Origin: Castor canadensis
Taxonomy: Eukaryota > Chordata > Mammalia > Rodentia > Castoridae
Length of the DNA: 64,000 nucleotides
Direction: 5' to 3'
Assembly (NCBI RefSeq): GCF_047511655.1
Contig: NC_133390.1
Location: 132,485,583-132,549,582, forward strand
Shown: positions 33,381-46,394 of the stretch, piece by piece
Position numbering within the stretch: the first letter of the stretch is position 1
Layout of the letters: every line of letters begins with the position of its first letter
Position numbers and translations under genes: made by a program
The notes under the pieces: model-generated
Databases searched by the model: none
Told to the model about the DNA's origin: nothing
The model's input: only the letters and a program-made list of their open reading frames with translations

Positions 33381-35940
33381 CTAATGATGAATGACCAAGT
33401 GTGTCAGCCATACAAGATCACCTCCTTCAAATGCCTCCACGTGTTTTTCCCTAGGAGCTGTTTAGGAGGGAGTAGTAGTCTTCCTGTCCCTTGAGCTGAA
33501 CTTTGGCCCAATACTGAGGATTCTGAACACACACACAGCACCAGAAAGAGCTCTCACCCCAAAACCTACGTGTCTGAGAATCATACAAACTTTTTTCATT
33601 CATACTAGGGGACCTCTGTCTGCATTTTTATGCTTAGTTCTAAGGTATCTGTTCCTACAGGAGTACCAGGGAATGTGTTGTCAAGGCACTACCATGGAAG
33701 ACAGTCAGGACAGCAAAGGCCTAACGAGCAGGCTGCTCTTCAGCAAAGCTACTTGATGTTTGGATTTCACAGAAGTAGAGTAACTGGGCTCCAAGATACC
33801 AAAGGTACAGTTGTTGTTTGCACAGGCCATAGACTAAGGAAAGTGACTTGACACTAACCTTTGTTTTAGAAAATGAGTAACTACCTACAAAACAGCTTGC
33901 TTGTCCCTTTGAGACAAAGAAGGGACCGGAAGGAAGGCTTCCAACCTGGTCACTTCTGGACTAAAGCTGCAGAGTCCTTGGCATGTTTTCTTACTATTCA
34001 CAAGAGATTCCTGACCTGGCTCCCTGGGTCTGTAAACCACAGGCACGGAAGTCGTTATTAGGTGGAAGTATTACGGGAAGACAGCTCAGCCAAGCTCAGT
34101 GGATTCTGTAAGCAGCCCCTGTTCCCAGCTGTTCCTACCTACTGTGTTATAGGAGAGGAAGGAGAGGATGGCAAAGGAACAAAACTTATTGGCACCTCCT
34201 AGGGGCAGGTAACACCAGGTGGTTCTTGGCTGGAATGACCAGGTGCTATGTACTTGTCCTGTGAGCCTAGACTTGTCTACACCCTGGTCTACATATGAAT
34301 TTCATGTGGCATAAGTGAGTGTTTGTCAAAAACCTCAAGAAAACTGATCTCAGGCTATGACATGACCACACCACTTATGAACTGACCACTTGCTTGCAGC
34401 AGCTTCCTTCAGGTCTGGTGTCCAGCTCCCCTTGGGCAGCCTGACTTTTTGTCTTCTGGGAGAGTCCTCAGCCATCCCAGCCTGGAAGACTCCTTGTTGC
34501 TTTATACATGTGTGTGTTCATCTGTTGTTGAAATATAACATCATCACCAAACTTTGCAGCTGGAAGCAAAAGTAATCACTTACTCTTGTCTCTTGTTTTC
34601 ATCAGGGGCCTGGTGGGTGATTCTGACTTGGGACTGGATTATGATAACCTCTGGTAGATGTCTGCCTCCTGGGATGGGGATACTTGAAGCATAGTTCCTC
34701 CATATCTCTCTACCTGCCTTGGTTTCTACCATGGATTGGCTTTTCATGCTACCTCAGAAGTCAGGGGCCCAGGTCCCACAGTGCCTCCTGTCTGCACCCT
34801 TCCTACTCCTTCTTCATGGCCCTGCTTGCCTCCAGCAAAGTCCAGAATCACCTCCTAGATAGACCATCTGTCCTCATTGTAGGTGTGCTCTAGGAAGCCC
34901 AAATCAAAGGAATTCCCTTCAGAGGCCCCTAAGAAAACTCTTTTAAGAAGCCCCTGAGAGAAGGTTAATTATAAAACCTCAGAGACACACATGGGATTTC
35001 TACCTGGGGGCTCTTCTTGCCACAGCAGAATCAAATTTGGGCCAGGCCTTGGGGAAAAGATCCAATTTAGGTTTCCGGGCCTTGGCTAAGAGGCTGTACC
35101 TCTGAAGGTCATCCACAGGTTGCTTTCTCTCAGTTCTGCCTCTGCCATCCCTGGATGACAAGAGCTGTGAAAAGGGAGGTGATGGTATATGGCATGAGCC
35201 ACCCCTACCTGGCCCATCTGCATACAGCCCTTCCTGACTGCACAGAGATGCTTCTAGTTACAGGATCATCTGAGGCTGCTTCCGCATCTGCCCTCCAATA
35301 TGCTGTGACAATCATGCCTGCCTGCCCTTGAGTTGGGAGCTTTCTCCCTTATGGGTGGTTTCTGCCCTGTCCTTTTACCAACAGGTCAAGTGAAGTGTCT
35401 TACTTTCATTTTGTGGGCCTCTTGTCATAAAACACAAAGTGCAGGGGGCTGCCCCAATCTGCAAATTGGTGGGGGCACAATCTGGGTGCCAGTGTGTTGA
35501 GGCACAAGTGCTCAAGGGACCCAGGGGTGTAGTTTCTGCACTCGTGAAGGTTACTCAGGTGGAGTTTCAGCTCTCAGATAAATGTCTCAAGGGAATGAGA
35601 GAGAACCTTAAAAGCCAAAAGTGAGAAGAATAAGCAATCAGAGCCCAGGAAGGTATACTGGGCTGTTAGGCACAGTTGGGCATAGGGTGTCAGACACAGC
35701 CCAGAGGGAGACATCCTTTAAGCCTGGGCTCATGCACCACTCACTGGACCATTTCATGTTGAAGCACTGCATGCAAACTCTGGTTCCTGAACTAAAGAGC
35801 CACCTTCACTTTCCTAGTTGTAAAGATATAAGGAATATCCGATTTTTACATTGAAGAACAAAAGTAAAACAAGTGATAAGCCTTATGAAAACAACTAATG
35901 TCTTCTCCATGAGTGAAGCACTATTCAAACTGAGACAATA
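33381..35940. other. Intronic sequence, nothing recognised
   Basis: Only short frames and no clear repeat. GC is moderate. Confidence 0.45.
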
Positions 35941-35941
35941 A

Positions 35942-36018
35942 AGGCTAAGGGTAGCAGAGTGCTTCCCCAGGATGCCTTAGGCATGGGTTCTATTTCCAGT
36001 ACCACAAAGAAAAAAAAT
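35942..36018 (+). mobile_element. ID-like tRNA SINE, diverged
   Basis: 'aaggctaagggtagcagagtgcttccccaggatgccttaggcatgggttctatttccagtaccacaaag' followed by an A-rich tail has tRNA-SINE A and B box positions. Confidence 0.65.
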
Positions 36019-36555
36019 ACCCAAACCGAGCAAAGTAAAAATCCTATAAAGAGAATACCCACCGAGGACAAATGTGCTTTGGCTAAAACGGCCAGTACTG
36101 TGTCATGTTTCCTTAGGCTGAAATGACGGCCATGAAAAACCAGGTCAAAAGAACATGCCGTCAAGGCCCTAAAGCTTTTGATACACATTCCGAGATCATT
36201 TTCATGATAAGAAATGGCCAGTCTGCAGAGGAAAGAAGTCACATTTTCATTCTTTGGATGATATTTTTAATAGCTAGCTGCATTTACCCAGTGACAACTC
36301 TCTCCGTTGGTGGTAGTACCCACCTGATAGAACTGGTTCTATCTAGAGGGAGTGGCTTCTTCTGGTGGTATAGCACAGTGCTGTCTGGATTCCAGCCCAG
36401 CCTCTTTTTGACACTCCCAGGGGACACAGAAGTAAGGAGAGCAATGAGCAATCATGAGCTATGAGTGTCCTCACTTAGTTGGTGTCATGTCTCCCTTTCT
36501 TGCTGCCCATCTGAGGTCCCTAGGTTATCATAAAGATTTGTCTTGCATATGTTGG
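36019..36555. other. Intronic sequence, nothing recognised
   Basis: Unique-looking DNA with short frames only. Confidence 0.4.
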
Positions 36556-36556
36556 C

Positions 36557-36658
36557 CTTCCTTCTTCCCTTCCTCCCTTCCTTCTCTCCTTCCTTCCCTC
36601 TCTCCTTTCTTTACTCTCTCCCTCCCTCTGCTCCTTCCTTCTTTGTCTCTCTTGCTCT
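36557..36658 (+). repeat. (TTCC)n-rich polypyrimidine tract
   Basis: About 100 nt of C and T with repeated TTCC, CTCC and CTTT units. The open frames across it are low-complexity artefacts. Confidence 0.9.
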
Positions 36659-38440
36659 GCAACTGGAGGCTCAGCTGGAAGTTCCTGCCAGGGTCAATGT
36701 TACAAGACATGGCCTTGGATGGCCCCACATTTGAAGAATGAAATAGCTGCAGGATGAATGGAAAGCCCCTAGACATCTACTGAAACTTGGAGAGGCCTTT
36801 CCTTTTACATAGGGCATGGCCACATCTCAAGGGTTCACAGGCCTGCAGCTCTCCTTTGGAATCGGTCACTGACAGATCCCAGTCCCCCACTGTGGGACAA
36901 CCAGAGGACATTCAAAGTCTCTCAGAGGGCCAGTGACCTTAGGCCAACATTTCCTTTAGCTCCAGATTGAGTTTCTGACAAGCTTTTGCTAAAGTGTTCA
37001 TTACCTTTGGCTGGAAAATAACTCGGTGTTTGAGGTTTTGGAAAAATCACAATTTGCTCTCAGGGACAGTCCTGCTGCTCTGCTTTTCCTTTAGTCACCA
37101 TCCTTAAGGGTAGCAACCAGAGAGCTCAGATGCTTCCACACCGCACATTGTCCACTGACACACTTGCCATGTTCATGGAGAGAAGCTGGGTCAGGCACAA
37201 CACGAGGACCGTGGCAGCAAATGCCATTGCCTCCTGAAATTTGTTGACAGACTCCTGCAACATACTCACTGCCTCTTAAATCACTTCTCTGGAAATTGAT
37301 AGCACTGTGGGTACTTCATGCCCATTTTTCCTCTAGTACCAATATCTGTCTGACTAGATTATACTTCTTTGCATTATTACAAAGGTTATTTCCATTATTT
37401 ATTACCATTTGACACTCACTGAGCAATGACGAGGTACTGAGAGCTGTACTTAGAGAACAGGCATTCTCCATCTAATATTCTGAATGTGGAAGATGGCCAA
37501 CCATAAACATAAACCACAGGATGGAGTGGCTCGCAGAGGCAACAACCCCACACTCCAACCTCAGCATGCATTTTCTCCTATGTGTTTAGTTTCAGCTGCA
37601 TTTTATGACCCCCCCATACCATTTTAGTAACTCTTGTATTTTAAGCTATTAAAACAAACTCAGCTGGTTTGAGATCTTCCTACTGGGTTCTTCTCCTTGC
37701 AGCCCACCTGCAGCTGGTTGCCATGCCATCCTTCCCTCTCCCACATGCTGGCCCTGTGCAGAGGACACATGCTTGGTTCTCCATAAACTAGGGCCAGTTT
37801 GCATGTGAGGGGAGGCTGTGAGGGGAGGCTATGAGGGTCGCCATTCTTCATGGAAAGCACAGGAAACTCCGAAGGGCCAAGCAGAGACGTGCCTCTGTAA
37901 GGGGTGAGGGGCCATGGGCTCTGTCTCAGGGGTTGTGACCCTCATTTAGATGTGTTTGCCTCATTCCTGCATCCTGCTCTCTCTCATTGCTTCACCTCCG
38001 CCTGTCCAGGCCAAGAATCAGGCTCTGTGGCCAGCTATCCAGAACCCAATCGTGCTTCTCTCTGATCAGAATGTCACATATATGCAAAATTCAGTTTTTT
38101 AAGGAATAAAGATGATCAAAGACTACAAAGAGTCTCATTGTTGGCTCAGAATTAGAGGGACTTGAAGGAACAGACAATTGTTACAGTTGTGTTCTCTCAG
38201 ACTGAAGCAGTAATAAATGGCCCAACATTTGCTCATGGGCTTTTCCTGTGTCCTTCAATCTCCAGCACTCATCCCCAGCAGAGACCACAGTCCTGACCTA
38301 CAGCTGCCAAATCAGCTTCTTCTGCTTTGGAATGTCCCAGCAATAGATCCCACAGTATCTATGCTACTGTGTATGGCTCCTCACCTCTTTGTGAGGTTCC
38401 TGCTTACTGTGTGAGGTGATAGTATCCTACTGCAAGAATA
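36659..38440. other. Intronic sequence with a tiny tandem repeat
   Basis: 37804-37842 holds three 13-bp units (TGTGAGGGGAGGC twice, then a diverged copy). 37395-37470 weakly resembles an antisense MIR/L2. No gene was recognised. Confidence 0.45.
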
Positions 38441-38442
38441 TA

Positions 38443-38886
38443 CAGTTAGCCCACCTTATTCTTGGTTTATTACACGTGGTTTTGACCAAGAACAGTCAAA
38501 AAATAAATTAAAAAAAAGAAATTTCAAAACAAAAAGTATTTAAATTCTTGTGTGTGCATTACACAGCTCAGTTGATATGGTGCAGATCTCAGTCAATCCA
38601 ACATTATCATCAATTGTGTTCAAATCATTGTGTGATCTAAATATTTCCCTGCCCTTAATTTTGTGAAAACACCCCCCAAAGCAAGAGAAAAGTGGATGTA
38701 CTTAATTTATGTGGTAAAGTGAAAATTTTAGATTGACAGATGGCCCGTCTTTAGTGGAAGTGGGGGGTGTTATGGAAAAAATGAATCAAGCCTCTGCTGT
38801 ACAGTACTGAATCCTTTGCATCTTGAGCATGTGTGGATTTTTTCAGTTGCACTCTCGTTGGAACTATAGATACTGAGGATCTACTT
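38443..38886 (+). mobile_element. Tigger-derived MITE, MER2-like
   Basis: It starts CAGTTAGCCCACC after TA (38441-38442). It ends with 'catcttgagcatgtgtggatttt...gatactgaggatct', which fits the MER2/Tigger 3' end (cttgagcatctgtggatttt...). The middle is diverged, so the element may be composite. Confidence 0.55.
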
Positions 38887-38894
38887 ATTGCAAT

Positions 38895-39065
38895 TTATTG
38901 CTCACTCACCTGTGCAAAAGCATTTGGAGTTTAGAAATTGCGTTTATGGATAGAGCTGCTATGAACATTCTAGTCTACTTTTTCTTATGAGCATATACAA
39001 TTATTTCTGTTGGCTATATAGTTAGAAGTAAAATTTCTAATAATAGGGTAAACATATATTCAGTT
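38895..39065 (-). mobile_element. Ancient L1 ORF2 3' region, antisense
   Basis: 'tatggatagagctgctatgaacattctagtctactttttcttatgagcatatacaattatttctgttggctatatagttagaagtaaaattt' is the antisense of the L1M segment 'aataaagctgctatgaacattcgtgt...aggagtggaatt'. Confidence 0.75.
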
Positions 39066-40570
39066 TTTAAAATAGTTGTTATAATCAAAGCAACATGCAT
39101 ACAGGGCTTTATAAAATAACATATCAGCAAAACCATCTTGGGTACTTCCCTGTCTCTGAGGCTTTTCCTCAGACAAGTTTTAAACTTTGTTACTGGTTCT
39201 GTCAGGTGTTTGTATTTATTTCTAGGCTTATCAATTTGTCAACTGTTTATCACTGGCCAATTATTGTTGTGGATGAATAGTTAATTTCCTTAAAATCCAC
39301 CTCTGTCTCTTCCTTATCCCATTGTTTCCTTTCCCTTCCCCCATTCTCCTAAATGCATTTAGTTAAGGCATTATTTCAACTAAGTGCATTCTAGTCTTTG
39401 CTAAGCCAAGTGCACTCCTATTGTGTTTTTCATTCTTCTGGACTTAATTACTGTAGTTTTTACATCTGTCCCATGGATTTATCTTCTTTTTTACCATACA
39501 CACCAGAACCATCTCAATATAACCTTTTCCCAATATGATCAAACATATCAGTAATCTATTAATTCCTTATTTCTTGGAGACCATTCTCCTCCTATCCTTC
39601 TACTGCTTGAAAGTGGTTGCTCTTTGATGTAGCCCTTTAACCTCATCAAAGAAATTCCTTTTCCTTCCCTATTATGCTATAGTTCTTGTTTTCTGGACTT
39701 TAGGCTCATTTCAGGAAGACTTATCTGTGTAACACATGCTTCTGAATCTCCCTGGAAATCAGTGCATGGGTGGTATGCATTTGAGTCTTTGCATGTCTGT
39801 AAATGAACATATACTATTCCAATACCTGATTGACAGTTTGGCTAGGAATAAAATTCTATATGGGAAATGATTCTTTCCTTGGATTTCTCACAGCCTCACT
39901 CCATAGTCTTCTCATTACCACCTCTCTCAATGGTCTAGTATAATCCTTGTACCCTGTTCATTGCTGTGGACTGTTCCTTCTCTCTGTACAGAACACCCAC
40001 TATCCATGGTGTTTTAAAATATTTATGTAAAAGTCCTTGTTCAATCTCTGAATTAATCCTTTGCTCATTTCCTTTTTTGTACTATTGTCCACCCCTTCCC
40101 CTTTGTTATATTTTATGGGTGATTACCTCAACTGTCCTCCAAGCATTATATGGGATTTTGTCTTGGGTGCTGTATTATTTAATATCCATGGACCCTTGGC
40201 TTCCTCACTTTTTGTTTTCTTGTGAGTTCCTGTTTTTGCTGCATAAAATTAATTTCATTTCTAATCTGTCTGAAAACATTAATTGGATAGATTTTTGAGA
40301 TATTTTCCACTTTCTACATTGTGTCTATATCCAAGTCCCTCTCTGAGACCTGTCCAGGTCTCGTTTTTTCAGGATAGAGGCTTTCTCAAATGTCAGGCAA
40401 TCACTGGCTGTTATTTAACATTTAAGAGAACCAAAGAGCCAATTAGATGCTCCACATGCACATATGGGGCTGAAAAACTGGAGAGATTTCCTATAGTATT
40501 GATTAGGCACCAAGCTGCCTTTTTCATTTGGTAGTTTCTGCATGGTGGCATATATTGGTCTTTCCTTTGG
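39066..40570. other. AT/T-rich intronic sequence, probable old LINE relic
   Basis: 39800-40320 follows the style of a mammalian LINE-associated block ('gattgacagtttggctaggaataaaattctatatgggaaatgattc...ctcactccatagtcttctca'). I cannot assign family or orientation. The 110-codon frame at 39966-40298 lies inside it and is not supported as a gene. Confidence 0.35.
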
Positions 40571-40945
40571 GTACTGTTAACAGTCTGGACTGTGCTCCTC
40601 TAAAATTTGCATGCTGAATCCCTAACCTCTTGAATGTGACTGTATTTGGAGATAAGACTTTTAAAGAAGAAATGAAGTTTAACTGGAGTTGTTAGGGTGG
40701 GCCTAATCCAATGACTGATGTCCATATAAGAAGAGATTAGGACACAGACATACACAAAGGAAGGACCATGTGAAGACACAGCAAGAAGGCACCATCTACA
40801 AGCCTAGGAGGCAGCCTCAGAAGAAATAAAGCCTGCTGACACCTTCATATTTGCAGCCTCTAGAATTGTGAGCAAATAAATTTCTGTTTTTTAAGTCACA
40901 CAGTCTGTAGTATTGTGATATGGAAGCCCTAGCAGACTAGTGACA
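40571..40945 (+). mobile_element. MaLR-type solo LTR relic
   Basis: It has the same architecture as 22296-22664: 'gtgactgtatttggagataagac...gggtgggcctaatccaatgactgatgtcc...ggacacagacatac...gccatgtgaagacacagcaagaaggc...tctagaattgtgagcaaataaatttctgttttttaagtcacacagtctg...agccctagcagactag'. Confidence 0.75.
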
Positions 40946-42575
40946 TTCAGCACCTCAAGGGAGAAATCCTCCAACCTCCTGCCAAAAGATGGATGATGAT
41001 GATTACGACGATGCCAAAAGAGCCTAATGAGGTAACGTCCTCTGGAGATTGGACCATAGAGAGATACTGTTTGTCTTGCTGAGGTTTCGAGTCTGGATCT
41101 CACCTCTTCCCATCATTGTGCCTGGGGTTGTCAAGACTGGATGAAGCCTGAGTGAATTTGTTTGGAGTATATGACTGTCTCCAACTGGGATAAAGAAACG
41201 TTTGCTGCTAAGCTGTGGAGCCAGGAGACAGGACTGGGTTGTTTACTCCCCAGTGAAATAAAAACATCTCACTGTTTTTAGGTTAATGCCTTCTCCAGAT
41301 TGTGTCTTACTGGAGCTTCCTAGGTTTGCATCTGTGAGGTGATGATGGAGTGAATTGGCTGATTCCCACTGGTAGTTTCTTGGAAGGCTCTCCAACTCTG
41401 TTGCCCTGCATGGCACACTCACCACTCCTCCATCTGCTCACATCTTTCACAATGTGCTGCCATCTTTGTTACCTGCAGCTCCATGTACATTGTCTTTTCT
41501 CTTTGTAGTCTTACATTATTTATCTTTTTTGCTGAAGTCTAAATAAAGTTTTTAGGAAAGAGTAGAGATAACGGGAATGTTCTATTACATGTGTCACTGG
41601 AAATCTATCCTTTTATTCTAAATGTCATTCTAGCTCAGGTTACCCCTACCCCACCAGAGTGGCTCTGAGAGGACCCACTTTTTAGAAGGTGATCTTGGAA
41701 GGATCATTGAGAAGTTAGAAATGCAGAGAAGCAGAGGGGCCAGTGCAGGACAGGTTAAGGAGCAGGGGACAGTTGTATTGGTCCCACAGTAGACATCTGG
41801 AAAGTATCTCAAGGTGTTCTCCTCAAGGGGCTAAGAATCTGAGGTATTTAGCTGCAACCCCTCCACCCTCATCACTAAGGATTTAGCTACTCAGAAAAGC
41901 TAACTTTCCCATATTCCTGGTCCTCCCCTGCCTATGGCTGAGCACTCTGTGGTGAGTAGAGGAAGATTTCCAGCAAAGAGTCACAAGTCTGTGCAATAAT
42001 AACCATGAGTGCCAAGGTTTGTGGATGTGGTATCACCTGTTCTATGTACAAAAAATTGCATTGTAATATATCCATTATTTACCAAACCCCAATCATTTTA
42101 CTGATAAATTGCATGAGGTCACTTTGGATTACTAAAGAAAGTGCAGATAAAACTGACTAAGGCCTAGTCAGGTCCTAGGGTATGAAGTGAGAAACCTCTT
42201 CTGATGTCCCTTCTGGTCTGTAGGATACTGTGGTGATGAAGGGGTCAGAACTATGAGGAAACAGCAAAATAGCACAGTGAAGGAGTTTTGTCACCAGTCC
42301 TCAGTGGATCCTGGTAACTGCAAATAAAAAGTAAGAGGGTTCCAGACAGGAGAAGTTAATTGTAAGCAGCAGCTAAGAACCAGGTGTTACCTCAATCTCA
42401 CCATTTGTCTTATTTGAGGGGGGAGAGGGGGATCCCAAGTCATTAATTCTTTCCACTTCCTTGGACTCTGCCTGGCTTCTCATCAATCACCTGTTTCCAG
42501 GATGTAACCTGAGTACTGGGCTACCTGCCCAGGCTTCACTCTTCACTGATGGCCTCCCTGTGGGGAGTGGTGACT
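40946..42575. other. Intronic sequence, nothing recognised
   Basis: Unique-looking DNA with short frames only. Confidence 0.4.
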
Positions 42576-42965
42576 GCTCTAATTATCTACTGCTGGGTAA
42601 TAAATGACTCCAAGCTTAGTGGTATGAACCACAGTCATTTTATTATAGCTCATGAGTTTTGGGTCAGGAATTCAGGTCAGACCTGCTGGGTGATTCTTCT
42701 ACTTCAAATGGCATTAACTGAGGTCACTTGAATATCTAGCTGGTGGCACAAGTGCTCTAGAGGGTCCAAGGTAAGTTCACTCATACCTGGCTTTAAGGAC
42801 ACTCCAGAATGGTGGTTACTGGTAGTTGGACTTCTTGTGTAGCAGCCCACAGCTCTGAGTGACTGTGCTAAGACACCAGGTGGAAATTCCACAAAAGACT
42901 TGAAACACCCCTGTGCAGTCTGTGGAGCCTTTGCCTATGAAGAAGTGTTCCTAGCTCATTGTTTA
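42576..42965 (+). mobile_element. Ancient LTR-like repeat, same family as 945-1410
   Basis: 'ctaattatctactgctgggtaataaatgactccaagcttagtggtatgaaccacagtcattttattatagctcatgagttttgggtcaggaattcaggtcag' is a good match to the family. The 3' half (42830-42930) is about two-thirds identical to 43990-44085. Confidence 0.6.
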
Positions 42966-43030
42966 TTAGTCTGTTAGTTTGTGCAGCTGAGTAAATTTCT
43001 TTTGTTTTAAGTATATGTCAGAACAACTGC

Positions 43031-43165
43031 AGGTCCAGGCATGGTAGTACACCCCTGTAATTCCAGCTACTCTGAAGGCAGAGATATGAGGATCTCAGTC
43101 TGAGGCTGAGGCATGGCTGAAGTGGTAGACCAGTTACCCAGCAAGTTCAAGACAATGACCCCCAA
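43031..43165 (+). mobile_element. Dimeric 7SL/tRNA SINE, diverged
   Basis: 'ggcatggtagtacacccctgtaattccagctactctgaaggcagagatatgaggatctc' (B1/7SL-like A-box region) is followed by 'tggctgaagtggtagaccagttacccagcaagttcaa' (tRNA-like). Confidence 0.8.
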
Positions 43166-43984
43166 AAACCTGCAAACATGATAAATGAATATGTGGAAAT
43201 CCAATAGTGAAACTCATTAATATGCACAATTAATATGCATTAATAATTATAATAAAAAATCAAAAAGCAACTCCAATATGTGTTTGTTCTCATTTTATCA
43301 TAAACATGGTGCACATGGGCTTAATTTTTTTTTACCTTTTGTCACTCTGGGAGCAGGGTTTAGGACACTTAAATAGACTCCTGATGGGACAAGATTCTGA
43401 ATATTAGCTGACAGTCTTTTGTCCCATCACCTTTGTGACTTTTAGTGCACCCTGTGGTCCTGGTTCCAACATGATATTTGGGGTGTCAAGGCTGAGAGAT
43501 AGCCTCTCTGTGGGGAACCAAAACAGACAAATTCAAGAGGACTTGTCTTTTGAATAAACACATGTGAACACATACAAAGAAGCTAAAGTGATAACGAAAC
43601 ACTAATAAAATAATATATGAATTGCAATAACAAGGAAAAGAAATGAAGAGTCACTACATGGTAGAAGGGTAGGCTCATGTTGCTCACTGGGGGCCAGCCT
43701 AGTTATAGGTGAGGGCTTTCAGAGGTGCAAGATGTATTGCAGTTTCAAAGAACATATATTTGTTTTCATATTGTGAAGGAGTGAATTTAAATAGGAGCCT
43801 CAAGCTGATTACAGTTGACAACAGCAACCAAGGAGGACACTAATCCCAAATGGGCAGGCTGAACTAGTCTTCTGAGTCCTAAGACTTAAATGCTTATGGG
43901 AAAGGGCAGGGCTTTTTCCTCACTTGGAGAATTTGTACAACATACAAGCCTGAATTTTCTATAATTCAAACATAAAAAGAATAG
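43166..43984. other. Intronic sequence, nothing recognised
   Basis: AT-rich text (43190-43265, with runs of 'ttaatatgcattaataattataataaaaaatc'). No gene was recognised. Confidence 0.4.
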
Positions 43985-44230
43985 CCCCAAACCATTTGGT
44001 GGCCCTTAGACTTCTTCTGTGGCAGCTCATTGCTCTGAGTGAGTATTCTAAGAAACCACACAGGAACTCTACAGAACTTGGAACATTTCTTCTGCTATGA
44101 GCTGTTGGTTACTGTGAGTCACTGGAACCACGCTACTGACTTGGACCAAACCATTTGTTTCATTTGGCCCCATGGTGCTGTTTATGTACATAAAAAAGCT
44201 AGTCAGATGCTGCATAGCACCAGATGAACC
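43985..44230 (+). mobile_element. Partial copy of the 42576-42965 repeat family
   Basis: 'ttagacttcttctgtggcagctcattgctctgagtgagtattctaagaaaccacacaggaactctac' aligns with 42832-42895. The 5' half of the repeat is missing. Confidence 0.45.
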
Positions 44231-45095
44231 CCAAATGCAGGAGGCCATAATGGAGACACAGATATGGTCCTTATGAATTTTTGGTGGGCAGTCAAATATG
44301 GCCAGAGGAACCCAGTAGACCTTGAATACACCATACATATCTAGTGCAGCTGACAAATTTGCATCATTCTGTTTATAAAAGTGATGTCCCCTGGGAGACA
44401 TACTATACAGATGGCTCACTTTTTATAAGCCCAATTTCATAATCAACTTTGGGGCTAGTCAGGATGGCATGTTACAGGCTGGGAAAGGCACATGGTCACA
44501 GGGTTAGCAAAGTTCAGAGAGTGGAACTTGCTTTTCTGAATAATATTTGTTCCTATTGCTTTTGTGCATGCTGCCTCATTGTGATTTAATCCAAACCAAG
44601 ACCATGAGGCCTGGTTCACATGAGGGAGCTCTATCTGGTAGTCTTTCCATGCCAATAAGAGCCCCAACTACTCTAATCTTTTCCTGTTTTAAATTCTTTT
44701 ACTTTGGTTACTGTCACTGGCATTTATCTGTGGAATGGATATGTCCTGCACTCTGGCAAGATAGCAAACTGGGATTCCTCCAACTGAAAAGGTACAGAAG
44801 AACCATATAGCCCCTGGATAATATACTTCCATGAGACAGGTAAGGGGCTGTGGCTGGGTTTCTGATGGTCTGAAGTGAGTGAGGACTTGGTGTTTGGCCA
44901 GGGGTGTGGCCATGCACAAGTTCCAAGCCTTAGAGTGTCCATTCTAAGCAAGGGGCTAGAAACTACTCTGCCAGTCTTGAGAAATCAAGAGTATGTTCTG
45001 TGTTTGTCCTGGACCTTGAGTCAGCAATCAAACTCTAAGGCCAGGCTAATCATAGCTGTGGGCTCTGTGTTTATTATATGCATGATACAAGAGCC
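44231..45095. other. Intronic sequence, nothing firmly recognised
   Basis: Frames of 60-116 codons occur on both strands, none with a recognised domain. Retroviral internal sequence was considered but no motif was found. Confidence 0.35.
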
Positions 45096-45119
45096 CTGAT
45101 TAAAATTAAAATATAAATG

Positions 45120-45905
45120 GATTCAGTACTCAAACAAAAGAGAACAAAAAGATGGCCTCAAAAGATAATGACAATTTCACAAGCTAGAGCTCATGGGTTT
45201 CCAGCAAGAAAAAAACAATAATTGTAGTTCAAGATAGACCCACAATAGAACACTAGAAGCTGCATGAGAGGGGTCAGTTTGTTTGCCATCCAAAACATTA
45301 CTATTATTTCCAGAAGTAAATCATTTCAGAACAATTCTATTTTAATCTCTTTGAGATTGTTTTGGAATTCTATGAGAGCAAAGTTGTAAGGTTCTCATAA
45401 ACTCTTGTAGAGCTCTATGACAATCTCAGATTTCAAAACAATTGAAATAATTTCAGTGATTAGGAAGGACAAGAAATCCATAGTGAACAAGAGGCCACAT
45501 TAAAATTATCCAGACTTGGAAAATTACACAGCTAGAATTTTCAGAAGTGAAAACAAACAAAATAAAAAAGCCCAAGTTTGTGGATTGCAGAGCAAATTAT
45601 TCACTAGGAGCAACTGAAGATAATATTTGTGTGTTACAAGACAGATGCAGATGAAACAACTAGGTAAGCACGGAAAGATAAAGAGATGGAAAAATACTAC
45701 AGAACTACAACTGATAGAAAGAGAAGAGCCAACATACAACCCACAGGAGTTCCAGAAGGAGAGAAAAAAAAGGGTGGGACAAACACAATATCAAAATGGT
45801 AACGGCTGGGCACAGTACAAACTGAAGATGGATATTCGTCTTGAAAGTGAAGTAGTTCATTGAGTCCTGAACAGATATATTAAAAGTAAATACAAATAAA
45901 GACAC
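45120..45905 (+). mobile_element. Ancient L1/HAL1-like ORF1-region relic
   Basis: A-rich sense strand with 'caaaatggagaaatactac', 'gaagagccaacatacaacccacaggagttccagaaggagagaaaaaaaagggtgggac' resembles L1M/HAL1 ORF1 (where '...ataatgggagtcccagaaggagaggag' is expected). Many stops are present. Confidence 0.55.
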
Positions 45906-46394
45906 AGCACAGTGGACCTACAGAGCACAAGTTAGAAGACTCAGTTCCAAGCCCTTTATATCCCCATTTTGTTCTTGATGAGTACATAAAGTGAACTTCT
46001 TATTCATAACTCCAGCCCATCTACAGACGTACAACTTGTTTTCTTTACTTGGCTATCTCAATAGGAACCTCAAATCCAGTGCCCAAAGCTAAACTTTTCA
46101 TCACCCTTACTGGCCACTGCCCCTTCGACCCTTCACTCACTGACCGTGAAGCTAGTCTCCCTCATTTTCTGGTGATCTCTCAGGATGGCAGGTTTTGCCT
46201 AACAGCCCTAAATCCAGATTTTCTTTTATTTCTCTGATACCATCTTTGACTAAACTACTCTTCTGTCTCCTGTCCTCACCTTGGCTAGTTTGGAAAACAT
46301 TGTGCAAATGCACATCCCACAATTTTTTCCATTTTACTTATCTTCCCTTTCTTGAAACAGCCCTTAAGAAAAGTCCCAGCTAAGGGGACCTCCA

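Noticed and set aside
36528-36776. Lysine/arginine/glutamate-rich minus-strand frame
   Set aside because: Produced by translation of the polypyrimidine microsatellite tract.
44069-44419. 116-codon minus-strand frame as retroviral pol remnant
   Set aside because: No reverse-transcriptase, integrase or protease motif could be seen on either strand.
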